From Culex pipiens pallens (lineage: Eukaryota; Arthropoda; Insecta; Diptera; Culicidae), in assembly GCF_016801865.2 (NCBI RefSeq), contig NC_068937.1, positions 66,507,665 through 66,571,664 on the forward strand: 64,000 nucleotides of DNA. Direction: 5' to 3'. The notes beneath the pieces are model-generated. The model searched no databases. It was not told where the DNA came from and worked only from the letters and a program-made list of their open reading frames with translations. The position numbers and the translations under genes are program-made. Of the stretch, positions 19,923 to 29,926 are shown piece after piece. Each line of letters begins with the position of its first letter. Position 1 is the stretch's first letter.

Positions 19923-20470
19923 ATTATGCAGATTACATGTCACCATTTTCGAAACATAAAAATACTTGATTTTTTTTTATTGAAAACACAAGTACCTTCA
20001 GTGAAAAACATTTTTTGAAATACTTAAAACAAAAAAGTCAACAATACCTATAAAAAACTGCTATTTTGTGTTTTTTATACAGTACTATTCATATTATTAT
20101 ATTATTTTATATTGTTTTTAATTTATATTATTAATATTTTTTTAAACTTTAACTGGAAATTTATTTTCTAGACTTTAAAATTAAATCAACGTATCTTTTT
20201 TAAATATCTTATTTTGTAAATTTGGCCCGCAAGCTCATTTGAGCTGTTTGTTTCTTTAAATTCAAGCAAAACACTGTTAATTGGCCAATTTGAATTTGTT
20301 AACAAGCAGTCAATCCTGCTCATTATAGTGTATAGTGTATATGTTACATTTAACACGAGCAGGATGGACTGTGTGTTTACCAATCCACTTTGGCCTACTT
20401 ACATTGTGCTGCTTGAAGCCTTGAAAAGTGGGTTAATCTTTAATTACAGAGGATAGTAAACGGAATCGGA
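19923..20470. other. AT-rich spacer with one 18-bp inverted repeat
   Basis: CAGTCAATCCTGCTC near 20309-20323 is inverted as GAGCAGGATGGACTG near 20357-20372 around a ~34-bp AT-rich loop, a possible small MITE or hairpin. No coding content recognised. Confidence 0.4.
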
Positions 20471-20484
20471 ACACCCTCACTCAC

Positions 20485-20707
20485 CGGCAGTCGCGTTCGT
20501 GTACTCTGTACACACTTTGTAAGGGCACTTGTATAAAACGCCAAAACATTCGACTTCTGAAAGGCTCATATACAGTCTATGCGGCATAATTGAATAAATA
20601 GTTGTACATAATTCGTAATTCGCAATTGCCTCACCAATTACTCCGTGAAGTTGCAACGAAGTAATTATTATCGATTTTTCGAACCTTTTTGGTGTCATAC
20701 AAACCAT
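20485..20707 (-). CDS. Orphan first-exon-like ORF with splice donor, unknown product
   Basis: On the minus strand an ATG at 20707 opens 74 codons plus one base (MVCMTPKRFEKSIIITSLQL ... YTNATAG) that end at CCG|GTGAGTGAGGG, a strong splice donor. The protein is Cys- and Tyr-bearing with a hydrophobic middle, not low complexity, and unlike the repeat-derived ORFs around it. I do not recognise it. Its upstream side is cut by the repeat at 20709-20850. It lies in the same strand and direction as dynamin but the splice phase differs (one spare base here, two in the dynamin exon), so it is not an in-frame substitute for that exon. Confidence 0.3.
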
Positions 20708-20708
20708 A

Positions 20709-20850
20709 GGGACGTGGCGTTACATCGTGCTGCCACCTGGTTTTTTTAAGCGCAAGAGTGTAAAAGTGCTGAGTCATCGTCTAAAAATAGACGGCGTCCT
20801 ATCTCGCCCAGCAAAATGAAGTCGATAAAGTAGTCGGTTTCGATGAGCAA
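20709..20850. repeat. Repeat shared with copy A of the gag-like family
   Basis: GGGACGTGGCGTTACATCGT through AAGTCGATAAAGTAGTCG matches about 5278-5405 with few changes. Here it continues into GGTTTCGATGAGCAAAAGTGG, so the piece in copy A is a fragment of this longer repeat. Identity unknown. Confidence 0.65.
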
Positions 20851-21385
20851 AAGTGGAAAATGTGGTCTAAAAATAGCGACGCCATCCCCCTATGCATGTT
20901 GACAAATTTAATGATTATTCAGCAATTCTAGCTGGGATTGATGACTTATGATGAATGCGCCATTGTAGATTAAAAAGCATACTTAGCTGGATAAGTCACA
21001 AAAAATATACATTACCGATAGTTCCATTAATAAGCTGCAAGATTAACGGACGTCGCGTAACAATGCCAGATCCTCGAGGAAGAAAATCCCTGCAAAAAAA
21101 AAACCAAAACTGGTAAACATGCAGGCCAAAGTAACCTAAGGTCTAAAATTGAAATCATTTGTATGATTTGAAAGTAGTACAATTACTGCATACTACTTGC
21201 TTATTTGGCTGCTCGAAATATGACTGATGCATAACATTTTATTATGAAAAGAGGAAATAAAAATAACAAATAAAAGAATGTGTGTTTTTTTTTACTATGT
21301 CGGAATCTGCTACTGAGAAAACACTTTTCAGGTATTGTGAGGATCAGGTGCGCCGACTATGGGGGGGCACGGTACTTTTTGCCCC
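20851..21385. other. Spacer, nothing recognised
   Basis: AT-rich; the short ORF from 21282 begins in poly-T and runs into the repeat at 21386, so it is not a gene. Confidence 0.5.
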
Positions 21386-21972
21386 CCTGGGACCTCTAAA
21401 CTGGGTCCTCGTCCTGTCACGTCCGTCAGTAGTCTTGTCGTACATTACAACTAGAATCAGATCTGCCAATGAATTAGTACACTTCGACTAAATAAACAAT
21501 GACGCTGTATGGATCTGACTCTAGAATAAATGCACAGTTGTGTGTTATTTATAAGTCCAAAATGTTCAATTATTCATATAAGTCGAAATATTCATTTGCG
21601 GATAACTACCTAACTTGAATTGAATACAACATTTAAAGTAACATATCCGAAACCTACTCTTATCTCAAATCCCCGACATTTTAATTAATAGCCAAAAAAT
21701 CTAGAATATTTCTTTTAAAACCTGCTTGGCCTCTTACAAAAAAAAAAAAAAAAAAAAAGATTAACATTTCATATTTTACAAGTCGTGAATTGAAAAAGAG
21801 ACGACCATTTGATCATCAGAATTGCAGTAGATCCTCGATTCGCAACAATGGTCGATACAATCATAATCCGACAACCGTTAGTTCAACAGATCAACGAATT
21901 TAGTCCGATATCATTTCACTACTGATTGATCGAGACTCTATGGAAATTTTGACAAATCAGAATGGTTTTTAT

Positions 21973-22868
21973 CTGGGTGATGAATAGAGAGAATGCGTAA
22001 CGTGATTTTCGAATGATCCCACTTTGTTTACACCTACAAAGTAGGGGGCTGCTCAAGCACAAGCATGACTTTTTTCTTACTGATAAATGAGCTGTTTTAT
22101 AATCACCGGTTGTGTTTTATTTTGTCTAGTTTTTGACATTTTTTGTTGGAAAATTTTGTGTGTTTTCATGTTTTAATCGGTTAGAAGAGGTTTTTCATTT
22201 TTACGGGTGACGAAGAACTATGGCGAGAGTGTCATTCTACGATGTCGCAGATAAATTCCCTGGCTAATTTTGGAATCCTGCAGCCCTTCCTGGTCCAGCA
22301 AATAAACATCGCTAATTCTAGCGAAGCTGATCCAACAAAAGCTAGGTTGATTATATAGCTGTCGGCCACTATTGCTAGTACCAACCACTAGTATCTTCCT
22401 TTTAACTGCAAGGACTTTGCCACTCTGGGCTCCTGAGCGTTTGAGTACGGCACGGAGCAATGGTGCCGGATACCCATATTTACATTTAGAATTTATGAGC
22501 GCCCGCCGCGGGATTCGAACCAGCAACCTCTGGATTGTGAGTCCAGCGCGCGGTGTGATTGATCCACACGAGCGGGGCAACAAACGGAGAAGATTTTCAC
22601 TAAACCAGTAGGTTTTCAAACGGAACAAAACGATAAAGACAGCTTCTGGATGGATACAACCGCAATCGATCTCGCCTTCAACTTTATTAACATTTCTCGA
22701 CTTCAACTTCAGGTCCTCAAAAGCCACAAATATTTCATTCTTGCTAAAAAAAAAAACCATTTTTTAATTATCGATAACAATACTCTCTCCTTTTGGCGAA
22801 CAGTAAATTGGTTCCACTTTGGCAGTTCAAAATTGAGGCCGTTTTGCGAACCACTATTCAGCACCCAG
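21973..22868. mobile_element. hAT-like nonautonomous element, copy 1, 8-bp target duplication
   Basis: Terminal inverted repeats CTGGGTGATGAATAG and CTATTCAGCACCCAG (one mismatch). Exact 8-bp duplication GTTTTTAT at 21965-21972 and 22869-22876. Copy II of the host repeat reads GGTTTTTATGCTACT without the insert, which proves the empty site. The interior includes a SINE (22350-22580) and, on the minus strand, a short non-repetitive frame (SFARISDVYLLDQEGLQDSK) of unknown origin. An 8-bp duplication fits hAT; the termini are not the usual CAGGGG, so superfamily is inferred. Confidence 0.85.
22350..22580 (-). mobile_element. tRNA-headed SINE inside the hAT-like element
   Basis: Same family as 16499-16736 and 32386-32631: tRNA-like head at the right on the minus strand (GTGTGGATCAATC, TGGACTCACAATCCA, GGTTCGAATCCC), body with CATATTTACA, and 3' end TGGTACTAGCAATAGTGGCC ... 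CAGCTATA. It is absent from hAT-like copy 2, so it inserted after the copies diverged. Confidence 0.75.
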
Positions 22869-23387
22869 GTTTTTATGCTACTTGAATGAAAATCACCGAT
22901 TCTGATAGAATTACTAAATTCACGGTTACTAATTTTGTCTCGAAATAACTAAAGGCAAAGTATAAAAAGTTGATATTTATAGTTAAAATCCTAAATTCTA
23001 CAAAAACTATTCAAAAAAAAACCCGCATCCTAACCTGACACCCACATTGAGATAGGGAAAAATCACATATGTAGCGGTTCATTGTACAAATGTGATATTT
23101 CCACTATCGGAGAACCTCCTTGTCTCGATGACAGCTTACCGGCCATCGATTAAGCCCTGAGACTGCGCCAAAGTGGGTTCTCGCAGCATGAAATGGTGTC
23201 CATGTGTAAAAATGGAAGCTTCAGCAATATACTGAACACTTCGATTTTAATTCCACATCGAATCAAATCATACTCTGCCAAACAAGCATCAAACCTATGA
23301 CACTCAATATGACAAAGCTCAGGGGATTCCTGTCTGTGTATGTTGTTCCAAAATTAAAACCAATGTACTTTTTCTATAGCACCTCAT

Positions 23388-24017
23388 CTGGGTGATGAAT
23401 AGAGAGAATGCGTAACGTGATTTTCGAATGATCCCACTTTGTTTATATCTGCAAAGTAGGAGACTGTTCAAGCACAAGCATGACTTTTTTATTACTGGTT
23501 AATGAGCTGTATTATAATCAGTAGTATGTGTTCTATTTTGTCTAGTTTTTGTCATCTTTTGATGGAAAATTGTGTGTGTTTTCAAGTTTCGATCGGTTTG
23601 ATTTTTTTTCCTTTACGGGTGACAATTTCGCCAATATTTTGATATTTTGAAAACTATAGATTGCAAAGCATCTGGGCAGGTGCAAAATGCATTTGAAAAC
23701 ACTTTTTTCATTCAAATGTTAAAACAATGGCTTGTAATTTAAATTTTTATATTTTTTTATTTGTTTGCCTCCCCCATCGACTTTGGCCAGAGTCGAGGGA
23801 CATAAATTTCAAAAAATATTTGCAACGGCCTAATAATTATAACAATACGAAAATCTCGCCTCCAACCTTTAAACCACACATTTTTCATTCTTGCAAAAAA
23901 AAAAAACAATTTTTAATGATCGATAACAATATTCTCTATTTTTGGCGAACAGTAAATTGGTTCCACTTTGACAGTTCAAAGTTGTGGCCGTTTTGCGAAC
24001 CACTATTCAGCACCCAG
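23388..24017. mobile_element. hAT-like nonautonomous element, copy 2, 8-bp target duplication
   Basis: Same termini as copy 1 (CTGGGTGATGAATAG ... CTATTCAGCACCCAG) and exact duplication CACCTCAT at 23380-23387 and 24018-24025. The first ~220 bp and last ~140 bp match copy 1; the middle differs and contains part of a second MITE (about 23640-23835, ending TTGCAACGGCCTAA) related to the element at 57418-57878. Confidence 0.85.
23640..23838. repeat. Partial copy of the GGCCGATGCAAATATT MITE
   Basis: Reverse complement of the left part of the element at 57418-57878: GTCCCTCGACTCTGGCCAAAGT and AATATAAAAATTTAAATTACAAGCC line up. Only one end is present. It lies in the middle of hAT-like copy 2. 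Confidence 0.6.
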
Positions 24018-24087
24018 CACCTCATCTACAATCAAACTCCGGCAAAAAAAATCATCAAGTTTACAGACGCAACATTCTGTGATTTGC

Positions 24088-26131
24088 GATTCTTAAATTC
24101 TTAAATTTTTAAATTCTTGAATTCTTAAATTCTTAAATTCTTAAATTCTTAAATTCTTAAATTCTTAAATTCTTAAATTCCTAAATTCTTAAATTCTTAA
24201 ATTCTTAAATTCTTAAATTCTTAAATTCTTAAATTCTTAAATTCTTAAATTCTTAAATTCTTAAATTCTTAAATTCTTAAATTCTTAAATTCTTAAATTC
24301 TTAAATTCTTAAATTCTTAAATTCTTAAATTCTTAAATTCTTAAATTCTTAAATTCTTAAATTCTTAAATTCTTAAATTCTTAAATTCTTAAATTCTTAA
24401 ATTCTTAAATTCTTAAATTCTTAAATTCTTAAATTCTTAAATTCTTAAATTCTTAAATTCTTAAATTCTTAAATTCTTAAATTCTTAAATTCTTAAATTC
24501 TTAAATTCTTAAATTCTTAAATTCTCAAATTCTTAAATTCTTAAATTCTTAAATTCTTAAATTCTTAAATTCTTAAATTCTTAAATTCTTAAATTCTTAA
24601 ATTCTTAAATTCTTAAATTCTTAAATTCTTAAATTCTTAAATTCTTAAATTCTTAAATTCTTAAATTCTTAAATTCTTAAATTCTTAAATTCTTAAATTC
24701 TTAAATTCTTAAATTCTTAAATTCTTAAATTCTTAAATTCTTAAATTCTTAAATTCTTAAATTCTTAAATTCTTAAATTCTTAAATTCTTAAATTCTTAA
24801 ATTCTTAAATTCTTAAATTCTTAAATTCTTAAATTCTTAAATTCTTAAATTCTGAAATTCTGAAATTCTGAAATTCTGAAATTCTGAAATTCTGAAATTC
24901 TGAAATTCTGAAATTCTGAAATTCTGAAATTCTGAAATTCTTAAATTCTGAAATTCTGAAATTCTGAAATTCTGAAATTCTGAAATTCTGAAATTCTGAA
25001 ATTCTGAAATTCTGAAATTCTGAAATTCTGAAATTCTGAAATTCTGAAATTCTGAAATTCTTAAATTCTTAAATTCTTAAATTCTGAAATTCTGAAATTC
25101 TGAAATTCTGAAATTCTGAAATTCTGAAATTCTGAAATTCTGAAATTCTGAAATTCTGAAATTCTGAAATTCTGAAGTTCTGAAATTCTGAAATTCTGAA
25201 ATTCTGAAATTCTGAAATTCTGAAATTCTGAAATTCTGAAATTCTGAAATTCTTAAATTCTTAAATTCTTAAATTCTTAAATTCTTAAATTCTTAAATTC
25301 TTAAATTCTTAAATTCTTAAATTCTTAAATTCTTAAATTCTTAAATTCTTAAATTCTTAAATTCTTAAATTCTTAAATTCTTAAATTCTTAAATTCTTAT
25401 ATTCTTAAATTCTTAAATTCTTAAATTCTTAAATTCTTAAATTCTTAAATTCTTAAATTCTTAAATTCTTAAATTCTTAAATTCTTAAATTCTTAAATTC
25501 TTAAATTCTTAAATTCTTAAATTCTTAAATTCTTAAATTCTTAAATTCTTAAATTCTTAAATTCTTAAATTCTTAAATTCTTAAATTCTTAAATTCTTAA
25601 ATTCTTAAATTCTTAAATTCTTAAATTCTTAAATTCTTAAATTCTTAAATTCTTAAATTCTTAAATTCTTAAATTCTTAAATTCTTAAATTCTTAAATTC
25701 TTAAATTCTTAAATTCTTAAATTCTTAAATTCTTAAATTCTTAAATTCTTAAATTCTTAAATTCTTAAATTCTTAAATTCTTAAATTCTTAAATTCTTAA
25801 GTTCTTAAATTCTTAAATTCTTAAATTCTTAAATTCTTAAATTCTTAAATTCTTAAATTCTTAAATTCTTAAATTCTTAAATTCTTAAATTCTTAAATTC
25901 TTAAATTCTTAAATTCCTAAATTCTTAAATTCTTAAATTCTTAAATTCTTAAATTCTTAAATTCTTAAATTCTTAAATTCTTAAATTCTTAAATTCTTAA
26001 ATTCTTAAATTCTTAAATTCTTAAATTCTTAAATTCTTAAATTCTTAAATTCTTAAATTCTTAAATTCTTAAATTCTTAAATTCTTAAATTCTTAAATTC
26101 TTAAATTCTTAAATTCTTAAATTCTTAAATT
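24088..26131. repeat. 8-bp satellite (CTTAAATT)n, ~255 units, with a CTGAAATT sub-block
   Basis: Continuous tandem array of CTTAAATT. From about 24852 to 25252 nearly all units are the variant CTGAAATT, with three-unit returns to the standard form near 24940 and 25065. Scattered single variants occur elsewhere. The array is the reverse complement of the 7.1-kb array at 46402-53528 (AATTTAAG). No coding capacity. Confidence 0.97.
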
Positions 26132-26355
26132 CAAGATTTGAAGATTTGAAGATTTGAAGATTTCTCGATTAAATTTTCAAAAGGCCCTATCTGCATAGGA
26201 AACCCATGAGGGATAGGTTGTTTTGAAAATTTAATCTAGATTTAAAGATTTAAAGATTTAAAGATTTAAAGATTTAAAAATTTCAAGATTTCAAGATTTC
26301 AAAATTTCAAGATTTCAAGATTTCAAGATTTCAAGATTTTAAGATTTTAAGAAAA
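26132..26355. repeat. Derived 8-9-bp repeats flanking the satellite, with a 67-bp hairpin inside
   Basis: Runs of AAGATTTG, then AAAGATTT, then TTTCAAGAT units follow the satellite. At 26168-26234 a compact hairpin interrupts them: GATTAAATTTTCAAAA is inverted as TTTTGAAAATTTAATC around CCTATCTGCATAGG ... GGATAGG. The hairpin resembles the TTTGAAAAGGTC ends of the element at 37874-38194. Confidence 0.75.
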
Positions 26356-27449
26356 ATAAGATCAGGATTGCTCGGATTGCTTGTGTAATTTCATCTGAAG
26401 TGGAACAGCATTTGATAATTACCATCTCCGATTCTGCCCAAATTTGGCAGAGCTGTTGAGACTATCAAAACATGCAAAAATCCCGAATTTCATCCAAATC
26501 GGACCACCCCCTCCATTTTTGTACCCTCCCAAAAAAACTACTTTTTGGCAATTTTTGAGCGAAACCCCTATCTTCAAACGACGATAAATCAGGAACCAGA
26601 AATCTTAGAGGGTCGGTCTTAGACTCAATTTTGAAGGAAATTGGACGTAGAATCCATTCTACCTGTATTGCGCAATTGAACACTTTAAATGGCCGTATCT
26701 CAAAACAGCCCTATTTATTTTTTAAATTTGACCTCACCATCGTATTCCTCGTCCAATTTTACATTAGAATCACCTATCGACAGAAAGGAATATGTTTCGT
26801 TCCAGAGATATCGAATTTTAAAGTTTTCAGTATTTGAGATTACCCACATCAGCTACACGCGCCGCATCTGCTAGAAGCACTCAGTCGTGCTGATCAATAA
26901 TTACTACCTTGTGTTCTGTAAGATGAATTATTTTTAAAATTTTATGCGATTTTGAGATAATGAAAATCTTGATCAATCTATTTTTTGTTTAAGGAATATT
27001 TATTGGGTAATTTTTAATGCAATGTTTTTCCTGATCTCAGTATCATTGCACCATATTAAGTAAAATTTTAACTTCTTATATTTATTTGAAAATGCTACAA
27101 AGTTTTTACAATACAATTTTCTAAAATTTATTATTTTTCTATTATTTTCATATATTTTCTAGTTTCTCATTTCTTCCCACATTATCATTTTTTTAGCGAG
27201 AACAAATGTAGAGCTGGCTGTAGTAGATGAAATAATTCTCACGGGTTTCAGAGTTTTTGCCATGTGCGGTAGCGAAATAGTGCCATTCAGCAAAAACCCC
27301 AAAATCTGCCTTATGGTTTTAAAGATTGATCATATTAACCCTCTCACGCCCATAGTTACTCCAGAGCATCACAATTTTTTGTCTTCAAAACTAAATTTCT
27401 CTGCAACCATGCATTTTTTCAACCTTGTTCATCCTGCATTAGCTTATAT
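26356..27449. other. Non-coding mosquito repeat-like sequence
   Basis: 26360-26860 has the look of a dispersed non-coding repeat (AAACCCCTATCTTCAAACGA, CAGAGATATCGAATTT) but no second copy is in the window. 26880-27449 is AT-rich with no coding content recognised. Confidence 0.4.
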
Positions 27450-27462
27450 AGAATGTTAACTT

Positions 27463-27865
27463 CAAAAGTCAAACCATCCACATTAACGACCCCGGGTCTT
27501 TTGTGGTCTCTATTGCAAGTTTCTGCTCGAACCTAGGAGTCCGAAGGCTTGAATGGGGAGAGCACCCAAACCTCTTTCTACTCCAAGGAACCTTCCACCC
27601 CAGTGTTTGAACTGACGACCTTTGGATTGCGAGTCCAACCGCCGCCAGCGATTCCACCGAAGTAGGCTTGGTTTGGTGTGATGTTTGTACTTATGGCATG
27701 GAGATGACTCCTACACCTGGAATGACTTAACGGCCTAACAACAACCAAGGCCGGGACCGACGTTTTACTTCCTCATCCGATGGAAGGTTGGAGCAGATGG
27801 GAATCGAACCCAGAATCATCCGCTTACAAAGCGGACAGCGTAACCATTCGGCCACGCACTGTCAC
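27463..27865 (-). mobile_element. SINE with two tRNA-like modules in tandem, 13-bp target duplication
   Basis: AGAATGTTAACTT at 27450-27462 and 27866-27878 flanks the whole insert. On the minus strand the head module (27855-27785: GTGGCCGAATGGTTACGC, anticodon arm TCCGC-TTTGTAA-GCGGA, GGGTTCGATTCCC) is followed by the common culicine body (AAGTAAAACGTCGGTCCCGG, GTCATTCCAGGTGTAGGAGT), then a second tRNA-like module in the same direction (27665-27600: TTGGACTCGCAATCCAA, GTCAGTTCAAACAC) and its own body. Either one SINE inserted into another's end, or a dimeric SINE; a single flanking duplication around both favours a unit or an exact end-in-end insertion. Confidence 0.75.
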
Positions 27866-27878
27866 AGAATGTTAACTT

Positions 27879-28430
27879 ATCACCATTAAAATTTCATCCA
27901 ATTTGGTCCATCCAATTACGAGTAATGAAGAAAAACGAAAAAATTAATCTCGATCTTGCTCTGGGCGGGAAGGGGTTAAACCAGGGGTGCCCAACCTTTT
28001 GGCCCTGCGGGCCAGATCTGATTTTTCTGAAGCAGTGACGGGCCGGAACCAATGTTTGATAAAAAATTGAAAAAGTAAACATTTTTTTCATAAAATTATT
28101 CTTATAGGTTCTTTTCATGTAATCAAATGAATAAACTAGTGTTGAAAATAAGAATCAAAACATTGAAAAATGTGTTTATTTCTTTTATTTTCATTTAGTT
28201 TTTTTTTTCATTTATTGTTATTGGTTTTGTAGATTGCTATTCAATACCTTGATATAATTAATTTAAAAATTAGTAAAAAAAATGGCAAAAACATTCAAAT
28301 TTAACTGGTCGTTGCAAGTTTTTTTTGAAAGCTTGATTGCCAACACAACCATGTATAAAAGAAATCAATGAGGCTTGACAAAAACTATCTAAACGAAATT
28401 TGGATCCAAATAATTTGGATCCAAGCGTAA
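27879..28430. repeat. AT-rich segment with one hAT-type terminus
   Basis: CAGGGGTGCCCAACCTTTTGG at 27982, followed by CCCTGCGGGCC, is the classic terminal sequence of many animal hAT elements. The opposite terminus is not found nearby, so this is a one-ended relic. The remainder is AT-rich; near 28390-28420 AATTTGGATCCAA is duplicated in tandem. Confidence 0.6.
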
Positions 28431-28921
28431 TTTTTTTTTTTTTTTTGGGAGGGTGATCCAGCCGCACATCGTTGATGTCGAAACCTCTAAACTGGGCCCT
28501 CGTCCTGTCACGTCCGTCAGTAGTCTTGTCGTACATTACAACTAGAATCAGATCTGCCAATGAATTAGTACACTTCGACCAAATAAACAATGACGCTGTA
28601 TGGATCTGACTCTAGAATAAATGCACAGTTGTGTTTAAGTCCAAAATGTTCAATTATTCATATAAGTCCAAATTTTCATTTGCGGATAACTACCTAACTT
28701 GAATTGAATACAAGATTTAAAGTAACATATCCGAAAGCTACGCTTATCTCAAATCCCCGACATTTTAATTAATAGCAAAAAAAACGTAAGTCCAAAATGT
28801 TCAATTATTCATATAAGTCCAAATTTTCATTTGCGGATAACTACCTAACTTGAATTGAATACAAGATTTAAAGTAACATATCCGAAAGCTACGCTTATCT
28901 CAAATCCCCGACATTTTAATT

Positions 28922-29528
28922 CTAATCTAATCTAATCTAATCGAACACAAGCGCAGCCAGTCCGAAGAAAGCATCCGGGAAGAACTTATGGTTAGATTAC
29001 GCCTCAAGTTCTTTCTTGTCATTATTAATGATTGCAGTACTTTTTGAGAACCCCCGAAATGTATTACACTCACTAAAGCGGCCCGGCCTACTGCGTTGCA
29101 TTAACCGCAAGAGACAGATTCTATGAACGGAACCCACATTTCATGGAACCATCAGGGGAAGAAGAAGAAGTGAGGACGTACCGTACCAACCACTTCGAGT
29201 TATTTTTAGATTATGGTGTGTAGTGTGTGTAGGGGAATCGTTGGGGAAGGGATTGTTGTATTATATAGTAAATGACCTTGTGACATTATTTCACCACTAC
29301 GGATTAATTCACTCAAGGGGTGTCAACCCCTCGGTGGCCGAGTGGCTTGAGCATCTGACTACCAATCCAAAGGTGTGAGTTCGAATCCTACCTGATTTCA
29401 TGCGTTTTTTTTTTGTTCATATTCAAAGTTCAGTTATAGTCGAATAATTTCAAGGAGACCGGTCGGGAGTCGAACCCGGAACCTTCCGCTTATGAGGCGG
29501 GAGCCGTAGCCATTAAGCCACGGGCCGG
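28922..29528 (-). mobile_element. SINE-like element with two opposed tRNA-like modules (copy 2), 24-bp target duplication
   Basis: The 24 bases TCTCAAATCCCC-GACATTTTAATT occur at 28898-28921 and 29529-29552. On the minus strand the head (29528-29455) is tRNA-like: GACCGGCCCGTGGCTTAATGG, anticodon arm around CTCATAA, GGGTTCGACTCCC, closing with GACCGGTC. A second tRNA-like module in the opposite direction lies at 29335-29398 (GGTGGCCGAGTGGCTTGAGC ... GAGTTCGAATCCT). The body runs to a (TTAGA)n-type tail at 28922-28945. The double-module head matches 13115-13332, but the bodies differ beyond CACTACGGAT. A related tail (AATCTAATCTAATCGAAC) lies at 35400. Confidence 0.75.
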
Positions 29529-29926
29529 TCTCAAATCCCCGACATTTTAATTAATAGCAAAAAAAACGTTTTTTTTTTTTGTAAAACCTGTCTGGCTTCT
29601 TTTAAAAAACAAATAAAAATTAATAACAGTTCACATTTACAAGTCGTGAATTGAAAAAGAGACGACCATTTGATCGTCATAATTCCAATAGATCCTCGAT
29701 TCGCAACAATGGTCGATACAATCATAATCCGACAACCGTTAGTTCAACAGATCAACGAACTTAGTCCGATATCATTTCACTATTGATTGATCGAGACTCT
29801 ACGAAAATTTTGACAAATCATAATGGTTTTTATGCTACTTCAATGAAAATCACCGATTCTGATAGAATCACTAAATTCACTGTTACTAATTTTGTCCCTA
29901 AATAACTAAAGGCAAAGTATAACAAG

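Larger units (their letters stand above)
21386..23330 (-). mobile_element. Poly(A)-type retroelement family, copy I (split by a hAT-like element)
   Basis: Blocks match 28480-31680 (copy II) and, more distantly, 33950-34917 (copy III): CCTCGTCCTGTCACGTCCGT, then CCTCGATTCGCAACAATGGT, then TGATATTTCCACTATCGGAG, ending CCAGGGGA-like. Copies II and III start after a run of T, i.e. a poly(A) tail on the minus strand, so the element is read on the minus strand with its 5' end at the right. No reverse transcriptase or other protein is visible. This copy is interrupted by the element at 21973-22868. Family not recognised. Confidence 0.6.

Noticed and set aside
29823..29835. A third hAT-like insertion in copy II
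   Set aside because: Copy II carries the intact target GTTTTTATGC only once; it is the empty site.
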